Origin: an uncultured Ruminococcus sp.
GTDB lineage: Bacteria > Bacillota > Clostridia > Oscillospirales > Acutalibacteraceae
Reading direction: 5' to 3'
Assembly: GCA_902765855.1 (NCBI GenBank)
Contig: CACXBF010000002.1
Location: 124,001 to 188,000 of the forward strand
DNA length: 64,000 nucleotides
Part shown: in pieces, positions 36,110-45,787 of the stretch
Position numbering within the stretch: the stretch's first letter is position 1
Layout: each line of letters starts with the position of its first letter
Program-made: the position numbers and the translations under genes
Notes under the pieces: generated by a model
The model's input: the letters and a program-made list of their open reading frames with translations, nothing else
What the model was told of the DNA's origin: nothing
Databases searched by the model: none

Positions 36110-36964
36110 TTGGAAAGAAAGGTATTGATAACGGCAGACAGCACTTGCGATTTGCCGGCAGAGATTAAAAAGAAATATAATATTTCAATATATCCGCTTC
36201 ATATTATTCTTGGCAGAACAAGCTACGATGATGGTGTGAATATAACACCTGATGAGATTTATAAGCACTTTAAGGCTTCAGGAACACTTCCAAAAACTTC
36301 GGCTGTCAATGTTCAGGAATACATCGATGGATTTTCACCACTTGTAGAGCAAGGCTATGAGATAGTGCACATAAACTTGGGTTCAGCACTTTCTGCTTCA
36401 TATAAGAATTGCTGCATTGCCGCAGAACAGCTTGGTAATGTTTATCCGGTCGATTCCTGCAATCTTTCAGGTGCGTCAGGACTTCTCGTTCTTGAAGCCG
36501 CTGAAATGGCTGAAAAGGGAATGTCCGGCAAGGAAATTGCAGAAAATGTTCGTGCATTAACTCCGAAAACTTATGGAAGTTTTGTTGTTGATAGGCTTGA
36601 TTATCTTCGTGCAGGCGGAAGATGTTCAACTATTGCAATGCTTGGTGCAAATCTCCTCAGCCTAAAGCCAAGTATCATTGTAAATAATAAGGACGGTTCT
36701 ATGACTGTTGGCAAAAAGTATAGAGGTAAACTCGAAAAGGTTTTGCCGCAATATATTGATGATAAGCTCTCAGAATTTGATGATATCAACCCGAAAAGAG
36801 CTTTTATAACACATTCAGGTATATCTGATGAGCGTTTAAAGCTTGTTTATGACTATCTCAAGAGTAAGAATGTATTTAATGAAATTATTATTTCGAGAGC
36901 GGGCTGTACTATTTCATCGCATTGTGGTCCGAATACATTAGGAATTTTATTTATGACAAAGTGA
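36110..36964 (+). CDS. DegV family fatty-acid-binding protein
   Basis: 284 residues from TTG 36110, which has AAAGGG seven bases upstream; an in-frame GTG at 36101 sits on that site. DegV signature: VLITADSTCDLPAEIKKKYNISIYPLHI, with ADST-D and TSAVNVQEY (TS-p), then VDRLDYLRAGGRCS and a C-terminal SRAGCTISSHCGPNTLGILF. DegV proteins bind a fatty acid and, as FakB, present it to the kinase FakA. No fakA-like gene is in the window. Its start overlaps the end of the loader ATPase region. Confidence 0.93.
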   Translation: MERKVLITADSTCDLPAEIKKKYNISIYPLHIILGRTSYDDGVNITPDEIYKHFKASGTLPKTSAVNVQEYIDGFSPLVEQGYEIVHINLGSALSASYKNCCIAAEQLGNVYPVDSCNLSGASGLLVLEAAEMAEKGMSGKEIAENVRALTPKTYGSFVVDRLDYLRAGGRCSTIAMLGANLLSLKPSIIVNNKDGSMTVGKKYRGKLEKVLPQYIDDKLSEFDDINPKRAFITHSGISDERLKLVYDYLKSKNVFNEIIISRAGCTISSHCGPNTLGILFMTK

Positions 36965-36987
36965 TTTAAAACACCAAAGGAGATTCT

Positions 36988-39084
36988 ATGAAACTAAAAA
37001 CAAAGGATATTGTTCTTACAACCCTCCAAAAAGAAAACAGAGAGATTTCTCGTGATGAGCTTTTTAAGCTTTCAGGAATATCCAATAAGGCAAGCTATAA
37101 TCTTGCTATTTCGGAACTTCAGGAGGACGGCGATATTATCCTTATAAAGAATAAAGATGTTGTGTTGAGTGAAGCAATGGGATATGTAAAGGCAACAATT
37201 CTCAGAAGCTCAAGATATTTTTCATTTGCAAGACCGGCAGACGGTTCACCTGATATATTTATTCCTTGCGAAAAGATGAAGGACGCTATTCCCGGAGATG
37301 TTGTCCTTCTGCAAGATATTCGCCAAGAGGAAAAAGGTCCTTCCGCAGGAATTTTCCGTATAGTAAAAAAGGGCGACAGACTTATAACAGGTATGGTCGA
37401 GAGATATAAAAGTAAGCTTTCTGTTATTGCAGACGGTGGATTCGGATATAGTATTCCGATTGTAAGGGGCGGAGAGCTCAGATCCCGTGACGGCGATAAG
37501 GTTCGTGCTGCTCTTATGTATGACCAGCACGAAAGAAAGCTTTATTGCCGAGTTTTGAGTATTTACGGCAAGGCAAACAGTGCAAAGATATGTGCTGATG
37601 CAATTATAGACAGATATGGTATTCCGAGCGAATTTTCAAAGGGACTTCGTGCAGAGGCAAAGAGAGTTTCGGAAGAACCTATCACAGCAGAAGAAATAGC
37701 AAAACGCAGAGATTTGCGTGATGAGGCAATCCTCACCATCGACAGTGCGGACGCAAAAGACCTTGACGATGCAATTTCCGTCAAGAAAACTGAAAACGGC
37801 TGGATACTCGGCGTACATATCGCCGATGTTTCGCATTATATCCGAGAGGGAAGTGAGCTTGATAAGGAAGCCTTTGAGCGTGGAACCTCCGTATATTTTG
37901 CAGATAGAGTTATTCCAATGCTACCGGAGGAGCTTTCAAACGGCTGTTGTTCGCTTAATAGCGGAACAGATAAGTTGACCTTCTCTGCTATTATGAATAT
38001 AGACCAAAAGGGAAATCTTTGCGATTTTGAATTTTGCAAGAGCATTATCAATTCAAAGGTAAGAGGAGTTTATTCCGAGGTTAATGAGATTCTTGCAGGA
38101 ACTGCTGATGATGAACTTATAAAAAAATATTCCCCAGTTGCACAAACTCTCAAAGACGGCGAAGAGCTTTATGCAGTTCTTAAGCAAAACGCTAAAGAGC
38201 GTGGTGAGCTTGAAATTGAAACAACTGAACTTAAATTTGTCCTCAATGAAGCAGGCGTATGTATAGATGTTTCAACAAGAACTCGTGGCAAATCAGAAGA
38301 AATGATAGAGCAGTTTATGATTATGGCAAATCAGGCTGCCGGTAAACTGGCTAAGGAAAAGAATATACCGTTTGTTTATCGTATTCACGCAAAGCCTGAG
38401 GCAGAGAGAATTGCAACACTTTCAGATTTAGCACAGGCTTGCGGTTTCAGAGTTAATAAGATAAAGCCGGGACTTACACAGCGTGATTTAGCAGAATTGC
38501 TTTCAGCGGCAAAGGGTACAAGATACGAAAAGCTTATGTCTATGCAGGTTCTCCGCACTATGGCAAAGGCACAGTATGACGATAAGCCAATCGGACACTT
38601 TGGTTTGTCGCTTGCAGATTACTGCCACTTTACATCTCCGATAAGGCGTTATCCGGATACATCAATCCACCGTATTCTTTCAGCTCTTGTCGGCGGAATG
38701 TCTGTTGAAGAAATCAGAAGAAAATATGAAGATTTCGCAGAGGAATCCGCAAAGCAGTCATCAGAAAGAGAAGTCAGAGCAGTAAATGGTGAGCGTGATA
38801 CAGAAAAGTGTTATGCGGCAGAATATATGACAGCACATATAGGCGAATGTTATGATGGCGTAGTTGAAGGTGTAACCGCAAAGGGAATATTCGTATCAAT
38901 TCCTTGCGGAATAGAGGGTTTTGTAAACCTTTCAAGACTTGAAAATGCGTTTTTTGAATATAATGGCACAACAACTACAACCGATAAGCGTTCCGGAATA
39001 AGCTATTCTATTGGTGATAGTGTAAGAGTCAAGGTTACTGCCGCAACAGTAGCACTTGGCACGATAGATTATGAATTAGTATAG
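36988..39084 (+). CDS. rnr: Ribonuclease R
   Basis: 698-residue 3'-5' exoribonuclease. Domains in order: N-terminal winged helix (1-60), cold-shock/OB regions (about 65-200), RNB catalytic domain (about 240-560) with the acidic cluster ILTIDSADAKDLDDAI and the conserved HFGLSLADYCHFTSPIRRYPD, and a C-terminal S1 domain (about 615-698: ECYDGVVEGVTAKGIFVSI). The lysine-rich tail of longer homologues is missing, which is common in Clostridia. AAAGGAG precedes ATG 36988. The usual smpB neighbour is not adjacent; repeat copy G follows. Confidence 0.95.
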   Translation: MKLKTKDIVLTTLQKENREISRDELFKLSGISNKASYNLAISELQEDGDIILIKNKDVVLSEAMGYVKATILRSSRYFSFARPADGSPDIFIPCEKMKDAIPGDVVLLQDIRQEEKGPSAGIFRIVKKGDRLITGMVERYKSKLSVIADGGFGYSIPIVRGGELRSRDGDKVRAALMYDQHERKLYCRVLSIYGKANSAKICADAIIDRYGIPSEFSKGLRAEAKRVSEEPITAEEIAKRRDLRDEAILTIDSADAKDLDDAISVKKTENGWILGVHIADVSHYIREGSELDKEAFERGTSVYFADRVIPMLPEELSNGCCSLNSGTDKLTFSAIMNIDQKGNLCDFEFCKSIINSKVRGVYSEVNEILAGTADDELIKKYSPVAQTLKDGEELYAVLKQNAKERGELEIETTELKFVLNEAGVCIDVSTRTRGKSEEMIEQFMIMANQAAGKLAKEKNIPFVYRIHAKPEAERIATLSDLAQACGFRVNKIKPGLTQRDLAELLSAAKGTRYEKLMSMQVLRTMAKAQYDDKPIGHFGLSLADYCHFTSPIRRYPDTSIHRILSALVGGMSVEEIRRKYEDFAEESAKQSSEREVRAVNGERDTEKCYAAEYMTAHIGECYDGVVEGVTAKGIFVSIPCGIEGFVNLSRLENAFFEYNGTTTTTDKRSGISYSIGDSVRVKVTAATVALGTIDYELV

Positions 39085-39087
39085 TAA

Positions 39088-39612
39088 AGTCTAACAAACT
39101 TTCCTAAGACGCTTAAAAGTTTCGCTCGAGGCGGAGTGCCTCCGCCGTCAAGACGCGGAATCGCTCGACAAGTCTCGCTCGTAGTGAGTGAGGGAAGATA
39201 GTTGACACGGTTGGGGAATTTTCCAATGGACTACCGATTAGCTAACCAACTTTCCAAAGACAAATAAAAGTTTCGCGCGAGCCTTTGAAAAGGCTCGCGG
39301 TTTCCAAAGGCGGAGCCTTTGGTGGGTTTTAAGGGCGAAGCCCTTAACATCTCTTTCATCTCAAGCGGTGGACTATGTCCACCGCTTTTTTACTGATGTT
39401 ATTTACAAGCCTCCGAATGGGTGAATAAATTTTACCTTTACACTTAAACCCGATATTTATTACGGGCAAAAGAAAAAAGAGCGGACAAAGTCCGCTCTTT
39501 AGGAGCAAAGAATGTTAAGGGCGTTGCCCTTAAAACCCACGAGGGACTCCGTCCCTCGACCCTGCAAGCTTTTGAAAAAGCTTGAGCAAAACTTTTGAGT
39601 TTCTTAGGCGAA
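39088..39612. repeat. Intergenic hairpin repeat, copy G
   Basis: Gene-free stretch of 530 bases. The first module (39118-39240) with GGCGGAGTGCCTCCGCC, AAGACGCGGAATCGCTCGAC and GACTACCGATTAGCTAAC is the reverse complement of the 151-base unit tandemly repeated in copy H. The second module has CCAAAGGCGGAGCCTTTGG, AAGGGCGAAGCCCTT, AGCGGTGGACTATGTCCACCGCT, GAGCGGACAAAGTCCGCTC, AAGGGCGTTGCCCTT and GAGGGACTCCGTCCCTC. Its centre is the most diverged of the full-size copies. Confidence 0.85.
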
Positions 39613-39621
39613 TCTGCCAAT

Positions 39622-40029
39622 TCAACGGCGGCGAGGACGACGATTTACACCAAGTATTCCGCCAAATGAACCTGATAAAAGCATTGCGGCAAATCTCATA
39701 AGTGTATCAAGGTTTATTGAATCAGAGGAAAGTATAGTTCCTGTCAATAGAACAATGATGAATAAAAACAATGCCGATAAAGCACCTACTATAATTCCAC
39801 GAGATTTAAGTATGCGTGAGGCGAGAAAGCCTGCTAAAAATGCCGATACACAAGAAGAAATAATCGCCGCCGCGAATACTGCCGTTTGTGATAGGGATTT
39901 CATTTTAAGCACGAAAAATGCACTTAAAAATAACATCAATATAAGTATCACGCCACCGAATAATCCGCCGAAAATTACAGCACGAGCCATAGACTTTATT
40001 GTGATTTGTTGCGATTTTTCGTTTCTCAC
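39622..40029 (-). CDS. TIGR04086 family four-helix membrane protein
   Basis: 135 residues from GTG 40029, with GGGAGGG seven bases upstream; longer frames pass through that ribosome site. Four hydrophobic helices (about 16-42, 48-66, 77-98, 108-128) with Gly-rich packing motifs (ARAVIFGGLFGGVILIL; MLLSGSFGGILG) and a basic C-terminus RRPRRR. This is the pattern of the TIGR04086 family, which in Clostridia commonly lies next to yajC and tgt. Function unknown. Its ribosome site is buried in the arm of a strong hairpin (40034-40079). Confidence 0.82.
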   Translation of the reverse strand: MRNEKSQQITIKSMARAVIFGGLFGGVILILMLFLSAFFVLKMKSLSQTAVFAAAIISSCVSAFLAGFLASRILKSRGIIVGALSALFLFIIVLLTGTILSSDSINLDTLMRFAAMLLSGSFGGILGVNRRPRRR

Positions 40030-40033
40030 ATAA

Positions 40034-40079
40034 AAACCCTCCCGAAACAATTATATTCTAATTGTATTCGGAAGGGTTT
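40034..40079 (-). terminator. yajC terminator hairpin that contains the next gene's Shine-Dalgarno
   Basis: AAACCCTCCCGAAACAATTA (40034-40053) pairs with TAATTGTATTCGGAAGGGTTT (40059-40079) with small mismatches. On the minus strand it is followed by TTTTT. The descending arm contains GGGAGGG, the apparent ribosome site of the TIGR04086 gene. Confidence 0.75.
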
Positions 40080-40110
40080 CTTAATATGATATTTTATTTT
40101 TGAGAAAAAA

Positions 40111-40533
40111 TCAATCCTCGTCCTTTTTGCCAAAGAATCTTTTCTTTTTCTTAGGCTCTTCATCTTTTAATAACTTAGGTTCTGCTTTTTTAGGCTCAGG
40201 ATTCTTTTCTGTATCGATAGTAGAGATAGCCCATCTCTTGATTCTGAGTCTTGAACGGTCACTTGCTGTTTCGATAACAAGAGAGTCATCATCTTTAATA
40301 GAAACGACACGACCCATAATACCGCCGATGGTTGTAATATCATCGCCAATCTCAAGGCTGTTTTTCATTTCTTCCTCAGCCTTCTTTTTCTTCTTGTTAG
40401 GACGGAAGATAAAGAAATAAATAGCAAGAGCAAGAAGAGCATACATACCAAGAATCATCCATATTTGACCTGGACCTTGTTGTTGAGCTACATCTGCCGA
40501 AGAAGCAGCATTATCAAGTAAATTAAAGTTCAT
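40111..40533 (-). CDS. yajC: Preprotein translocase accessory subunit YajC
   Basis: 140 residues: one transmembrane helix (about 24-43, WMILGMYALLALAIYFFIF) followed by the signature RPNKKKKKAEEEMKNSLEIGDDITTIGGIMGRVVSI and a strand-rich cytosolic domain to about residue 105, then a Lys/Glu-rich tail (EPKKKKRFFGKKDED). The acidic-basic tail is longer than in E. coli. YajC is a SecDF-associated protein. It is downstream of tgt on the same strand, the usual neighbourhood. Confidence 0.93.
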   Translation of the reverse strand: MNFNLLDNAASSADVAQQQGPGQIWMILGMYALLALAIYFFIFRPNKKKKKAEEEMKNSLEIGDDITTIGGIMGRVVSIKDDDSLVIETASDRSRLRIKRWAISTIDTEKNPEPKKAEPKLLKDEEPKKKKRFFGKKDED

Positions 40534-40646
40534 TCTTTTTACATTCCTTTCAATTTCAAAAAGTCCAATGGAAGATTTTTCAAGTTTCCATAAAGACTAA
40601 TAATGATATTATAGCAATTTAATCAGTAATATGCAAGGGGAATGTG

Positions 40647-41777
40647 TCAGATTCGTCTACCTATAATTTCTGCATATTCATTATAAAATTTGTCAAATTC
40701 GTCATTTTTGAGTGCTTCACGAATTTTCATCATAAGAGTATTATAGAAATAAATATTATGAATAACTGAAAGTCGCATAGCAAGCATTTCTCCGCTTTTG
40801 AAAAGATGTCTGAGATATGCACGAGAGAAATTTTTGCAAAGAGGGCAATCGCACTGTGAATCAACAGGCGAATCATCAAGAGTGTATTTTTCATTAAACA
40901 TATTCATTCTACCGCTCCAAGTAAAGAGGTGAGCGTGGCGGGCATTTCTTGAAGGCATAACACAATCGAAAAGGTCAACTCCACGCCTTACAGCCTCAAG
41001 AATATTGAGCGGAGTTCCTACACCCATAAGATAGCGAACCTTATTTTTCGGAGCATAAGGCTCAACCGCCTCTATTATGCGGTACATTTCTTCTGCACTT
41101 TCACCGACAGCAAGACCGCCAATAGCATAACCGTCAAGGTCAAGCTCACTGATAGCCTTCATATGCTCAATTCTGATATCCTCATAGGTTGAACCCTGAT
41201 TTATTCCAAAAAGCTGTTGTTGTTTGTTGATAGTGTCTTCTCTTGAATTAAGCTCTATCATTTTTTTCTTGCAACGAACAAGCCAGCGATAAGTTCTGTC
41301 GCAGGAATTTTTCGTATAATTATATTCGGCAGGGTTTTCGATACATTCATCGAAAGCCATAGCAATATCAGAACCGAGATTGGACTGAATAGTCATACTT
41401 TCTTCAGGTCCCATAAAGATTCTGTGACCATCAATATGAGAAGAAAAGGTAACGCCTTCCTCAGTTATGTTTCTGAGCTTTGCGAGGGAAAAAACCTGAA
41501 ATCCGCCACTATCTGTAAGGATAGGCCCATCCCAACGGGTAAATTTATGAAGTCCGCCAAGTTTTTTGATATTCTCATCACCAGGACGCAGGTGCAGATG
41601 ATAAGTATTACATAGCTGAACCTGACAGCGGAGTTCCTTTAAGTCGAGTGCAGATAAAGCACCTTTTATTGCACCGCAGGTGGCAACATTCATAAAGCCC
41701 GGTGTCTGAACTTCGCCGTGTGCAGTTGTAAAAGAGCCAAGTCTGGCAGAACCGTTTGTTTTAATAAGCTTATACAT
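40647..41777 (-). CDS. tgt: tRNA-guanine(34) transglycosylase
   Basis: 376-residue enzyme exchanging guanine-34 for preQ1 in tRNAs for Asp, Asn, His and Tyr. Motifs: ILTDSGGFQVFSL, QSNLGSDIAMAFDECIENPA, GGLAVGE, RYLMGVGTP, DLFDCVMPSRNARHAHLFT (catalytic Asp) and the zinc site CDCPLCKNFSRAYLRHLF. Standard length. The start at 41777 overlaps the upstream gene by eight bases, so the two are translationally coupled. No preQ1 biosynthesis gene or preQ1 riboswitch is seen in the window. Confidence 0.97.
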   Translation of the reverse strand: MYKLIKTNGSARLGSFTTAHGEVQTPGFMNVATCGAIKGALSALDLKELRCQVQLCNTYHLHLRPGDENIKKLGGLHKFTRWDGPILTDSGGFQVFSLAKLRNITEEGVTFSSHIDGHRIFMGPEESMTIQSNLGSDIAMAFDECIENPAEYNYTKNSCDRTYRWLVRCKKKMIELNSREDTINKQQQLFGINQGSTYEDIRIEHMKAISELDLDGYAIGGLAVGESAEEMYRIIEAVEPYAPKNKVRYLMGVGTPLNILEAVRRGVDLFDCVMPSRNARHAHLFTWSGRMNMFNEKYTLDDSPVDSQCDCPLCKNFSRAYLRHLFKSGEMLAMRLSVIHNIYFYNTLMMKIREALKNDEFDKFYNEYAEIIGRRI

Positions 41778-42441
41778 TTGTTTCTGTTCTTCCTTTATTT
41801 TCGTTTCCGTCAGTAGAGAATTTAAGAGGATTATTGTCCTTGTCTACAAGTGCAGTCATCTTGTTGCCGTCGAAAACTGCAAGAGTACCAACCGGCATAC
41901 AAAGAATACGGACAGCAAGCGGTCTGAACTTGAGAAGCTCACAGGTTTGAATTTCAGCGTAATCATCAGGTTCGTGCTGAGATTCGTCATCACCCATAAC
42001 GCCGAGATACCAGCCGGAATCGTCCTCATTTTCAGGTTCAGAGCGTGAAAAATAAATGTCTTTTGCATTTAGAGCGTCTTTAAGTACAAGCATTTTATGC
42101 TTAAAAGTTATAGGCATAGTGCCTGGAACGACCTGAATACCTGCTGTGTGCATAGCTTCACTTTGAAGATTTTGCACCATAAGCGGAATTGTAAGATTGT
42201 TTGTTCTTGCATTATGTGGGTCACGATGAAAGTCAGGAGCAAGAATATCCCAATAGTCTTCTTCTTGCTTGAAGTAATAATAGGACCAGCCTGCGCAGAG
42301 GGTAAATTCTTCATTGAAAATATCTTTTTGAGAATTTAGCTGAGCGATAACCTCAGCCAAAGAGCGAACAGCATTTTCGAGTTTTTCTTCACAGGTAAGA
42401 TGTACTGTCTTATCAGCAATCTGTACAATATAAGTTCTCAT
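41770..42441 (-). CDS. DUF2185 (Imm33-like) domain protein
   Basis: 223 residues, soluble. The C-terminal part GWYLGVMGDDESQHEPDDYAEIQTCELLKFRPLAVRILCMPVGTLAVF resembles DUF2185/Imm33-like domains, in which a W-hydrophobic-G strand precedes a P-G-hydrophobic strand. The N-terminal part (1-130) has no recognised domain. DUF2185 occurs in toxin-immunity proteins but also in housekeeping contexts; coupling to tgt by an eight-base overlap argues for a cellular role here. Identification is by pattern only. Confidence 0.65.
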   Translation of the reverse strand: MRTYIVQIADKTVHLTCEEKLENAVRSLAEVIAQLNSQKDIFNEEFTLCAGWSYYYFKQEEDYWDILAPDFHRDPHNARTNNLTIPLMVQNLQSEAMHTAGIQVVPGTMPITFKHKMLVLKDALNAKDIYFSRSEPENEDDSGWYLGVMGDDESQHEPDDYAEIQTCELLKFRPLAVRILCMPVGTLAVFDGNKMTALVDKDNNPLKFSTDGNENKGRTETNV

Positions 42442-42614
42442 AATATAGGCATCTCATTTCTGTATAAATTTTATTCTGAAATTGTTTAATTTTCATTAGA
42501 ATTTCACTTCTAAATATAACAAATTGAATAGATAAAGTCAACCGCTGTCCAATAAAGTTTTTGCCTGATAAGTAAAAAAGATTATAAAAGGTATGTAAAA
42601 ATTTTGAGTTAGGG

Positions 42615-42643
42615 TTGACAAACCAGAACAGAGGTGTTATTAT
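42615..42643 (+). promoter_or_regulatory. Promoter of eno
   Basis: TTGACA (42615-42620), 17-base spacer, TATTAT (42638-42643), about 50 bases before the enolase start. Confidence 0.8.
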
Positions 42644-42691
42644 AATTTTGGTTAGAATATGCTAACTTATCTGATGTTAAAGGAGATTTAA

Positions 42692-43990
<1,299 letters not shown>

Positions 43991-44029
43991 TAGATTAATC
44001 CTCTAATATACCTTCAATATATAATAAGA

Positions 44030-44068
44030 AAACTCCGCTCGATATAGCTTTTGTCGAGCGGAGTTTTT
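44030..44068 (+). terminator. Terminator of eno
   Basis: AAACTCCGCTCGA (44030-44042) pairs perfectly with TCGAGCGGAGTTT (44054-44066), ending in TTTTT. Confidence 0.93.
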
Positions 44069-44086
44069 CGATTCATATTAAAGTAA

Positions 44087-44117
44087 CAGCCACAACTCAG
44101 AAAAAGAGTTATGGCTG
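44087..44117 (-). terminator. Terminator of metY
   Basis: CAGCCACAACTC (44087-44098) pairs with GAGTTATGGCTG (44106-44117) with one mismatch; its core is the same as at 2239-2280 and 63917-63957. Confidence 0.75.
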
Positions 44118-44182
44118 CCATTTTATAAAAGTTAATTTATAGATAAGTAACAAAATTTACTCATCTTAGGATAAAATTCAGA

Positions 44183-45466
44183 TTAGCATTTTTCAAGTGC
44201 CTGAGCCAAATCTGCAATCAAATCTTCTTTATCCTCTATTCCGCAGGAAATGCGGATAAGCTCAGCAGGAACACCGGCTGCTTTGAGTTGCTCATCATTC
44301 ATTTGACGGTGTGTTGATGTAGCAGGATTAAGGCAACAAGTTCTTGCATCTGCAACATGAGTTTCGATTGCAGCGAGTTTCAGATTTTTCATGAATGCTT
44401 CTGCGGCTTTTCTGCCACCCTTCAAGCCGAAAGATACAACGCCACAGCCACCCTTAGGAAGATATTTTTGTGCAAGTGCATAATATTTATCACTTGGTAA
44501 GCCAGAATAATTAACATAAGCTACCTTTGGGTGATTGAGCAAGAATTCTGCAACAGCCTGACCGTTTTCAACATGGCGCGGCATACGAACATGAAGAGAT
44601 TCAAGACCTAAATTGAGGATAAATGCGTTTTGTGGAGATTGAATACAACCGAAATCACGCATAAGCTGTGCTGTGCATTTTGTTATGAATGCACCTTCCT
44701 TGCCAAACTTTTCTGCATATGTAATTCCGTGATAGGATTCATCAGGTGTGCATAAACCGGGGAATTTTTCTGCATGAGCCATCCAGTCAAATTTACCCGA
44801 ATCAACAATAGCGCCGCCGACAGCTGCACCGTGTCCGTCCATATATTTTGTTGTTGAATGTGTGACAATATCTGCACCCCACTCAATAGGACGGCAATTT
44901 ATCGGTGTAGGGAAGGTGTTATCAACTATAAGAGGAACGCCGTGTGAATGTGCTGCCTTTGCAAATTTTTCAATATCAAGAACAGTAAGAGCAGGGTTTG
45001 CAATAGTTTCGCCAAAAACGGCACGAGTGTTTTCCTGAAATGCTGCATTAAGTTCTTCTTCTGTGCAGTCAGGAGAAACGAATGTAGCGGTAATGCCCAT
45101 CTTAGCCATTGTTACAGCAATAAGATTGAATGTTCCGCCATAGATTGATGATGATGCAACTATATGACTTCCACACTCACAAATATTAAAAAGTGCAAAG
45201 AAATTTGCCGCTTGTCCGGAAGATGTGAGCATAGCCGCAGTGCCACCCTCAAGCTCAGCTATTTTAGCTGCAACATGGTCATTTGTAGGATTCTGAAGTC
45301 TTGTATAGAAATATCCTGATTCTTCCAAATCAAAAAGCTTGCCCATAGCCTCGCTGGTATCATATTTAAATGTAGTTGATTGGATAATAGGTACTTGACG
45401 AGGTTCGCCATTGCCGGGTGTATAGCCACCCTGTACACATCTTGTATTGATTTTATATTCTGACAT
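44183..45466 (-). CDS. metY: O-acetylhomoserine sulfhydrylase (Cys/Met metabolism PLP enzyme)
   Basis: 427 residues. Family motifs: TRCVQGGYTPGNGEPRQVPIIQSTTF, YFYTRLQNPTNDHVAAKIAELEGG, IVDNTFPTPINCRP, and the PLP lysine in HSTTKYMDGHGAAVGG; the length and the TPINCRPIEWGADIV stretch fit the MetY branch, which makes homocysteine from O-acetylhomoserine and sulfide. A methionine gamma-lyase cannot be fully excluded. Monocistronic, with its own promoter on the minus strand; no SAM riboswitch or S-box is visible in the leader of about 40 bases. Confidence 0.9.
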   Translation of the reverse strand: MSEYKINTRCVQGGYTPGNGEPRQVPIIQSTTFKYDTSEAMGKLFDLEESGYFYTRLQNPTNDHVAAKIAELEGGTAAMLTSSGQAANFFALFNICECGSHIVASSSIYGGTFNLIAVTMAKMGITATFVSPDCTEEELNAAFQENTRAVFGETIANPALTVLDIEKFAKAAHSHGVPLIVDNTFPTPINCRPIEWGADIVTHSTTKYMDGHGAAVGGAIVDSGKFDWMAHAEKFPGLCTPDESYHGITYAEKFGKEGAFITKCTAQLMRDFGCIQSPQNAFILNLGLESLHVRMPRHVENGQAVAEFLLNHPKVAYVNYSGLPSDKYYALAQKYLPKGGCGVVSFGLKGGRKAAEAFMKNLKLAAIETHVADARTCCLNPATSTHRQMNDEQLKAAGVPAELIRISCGIEDKEDLIADLAQALEKC

Positions 45467-45508
45467 TTTAAAAGCTCCTTTGATAAAATTTCAATAATTT
45501 CTTTTATA

Positions 45509-45536
45509 ATTATATCAGATAATTGAATAAAGTCAA
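45509..45536 (-). promoter_or_regulatory. Promoter of metY
   Basis: On the minus strand TTGACT (45536-45531), a 16-base spacer ending TGA and TATAAT (45514-45509). The start point near 45502 leaves only a short leader. Confidence 0.75.
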
Positions 45537-45690
45537 TAATTCCTCCTATTATGCTATGAGATTATTCTATAACCAAGTAAAAGTAATTCTTTAAGCTTTA
45601 ATAGAGCAAACTATACAAGTAATTTACCGCTTTGACTCCAAAATTATGCTGTATATTGTGTTTTATGTACTAAAATTGTCGATATTTTCC

Positions 45691-45719
45691 TTGACTTAGA
45701 TTGGATAAAATATTATAAT
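45691..45719 (+). promoter_or_regulatory. Promoter of the zinc-ribbon/CBM26 gene
   Basis: TTGACT (45691-45696), 17-base spacer, TATAAT (45714-45719). The transcript would start near 45726. Confidence 0.85.
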
Positions 45720-45724
45720 ATTAC

Positions 45725-45768
45725 CAACGACAAAAAAGCAAAAAAGTTCGTTGATGTTTTTTGCTTTT
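45725..45768 (+). other. Leader hairpin with possible pseudoknot before the zinc-ribbon/CBM26 gene
   Basis: A perfect 12-bp stem AAAAGCAAAAAA (45734-45745) with TTTTTTGCTTTT (45757-45768). Its loop holds TCGTTG (45748-45753), complementary to CAACGA (45725-45730) just upstream, so an H-type pseudoknot is possible. It ends six bases before the AAGGAG ribosome site. Confidence 0.45.
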
Positions 45769-45787
45769 ATATTAAGGAGTGTTTGTA

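Noticed and set aside
41770..42441. Toxin-immunity (Imm33) system
   Set aside because: No polymorphic toxin gene lies nearby, and the gene overlaps tgt, so an immunity role is not supported.
45467..45508. SAM riboswitch or T-box expected before metY
   Set aside because: The leader from the predicted start to the start codon is only about 40 bases, with no K-turn, S-box core or T-box motif.
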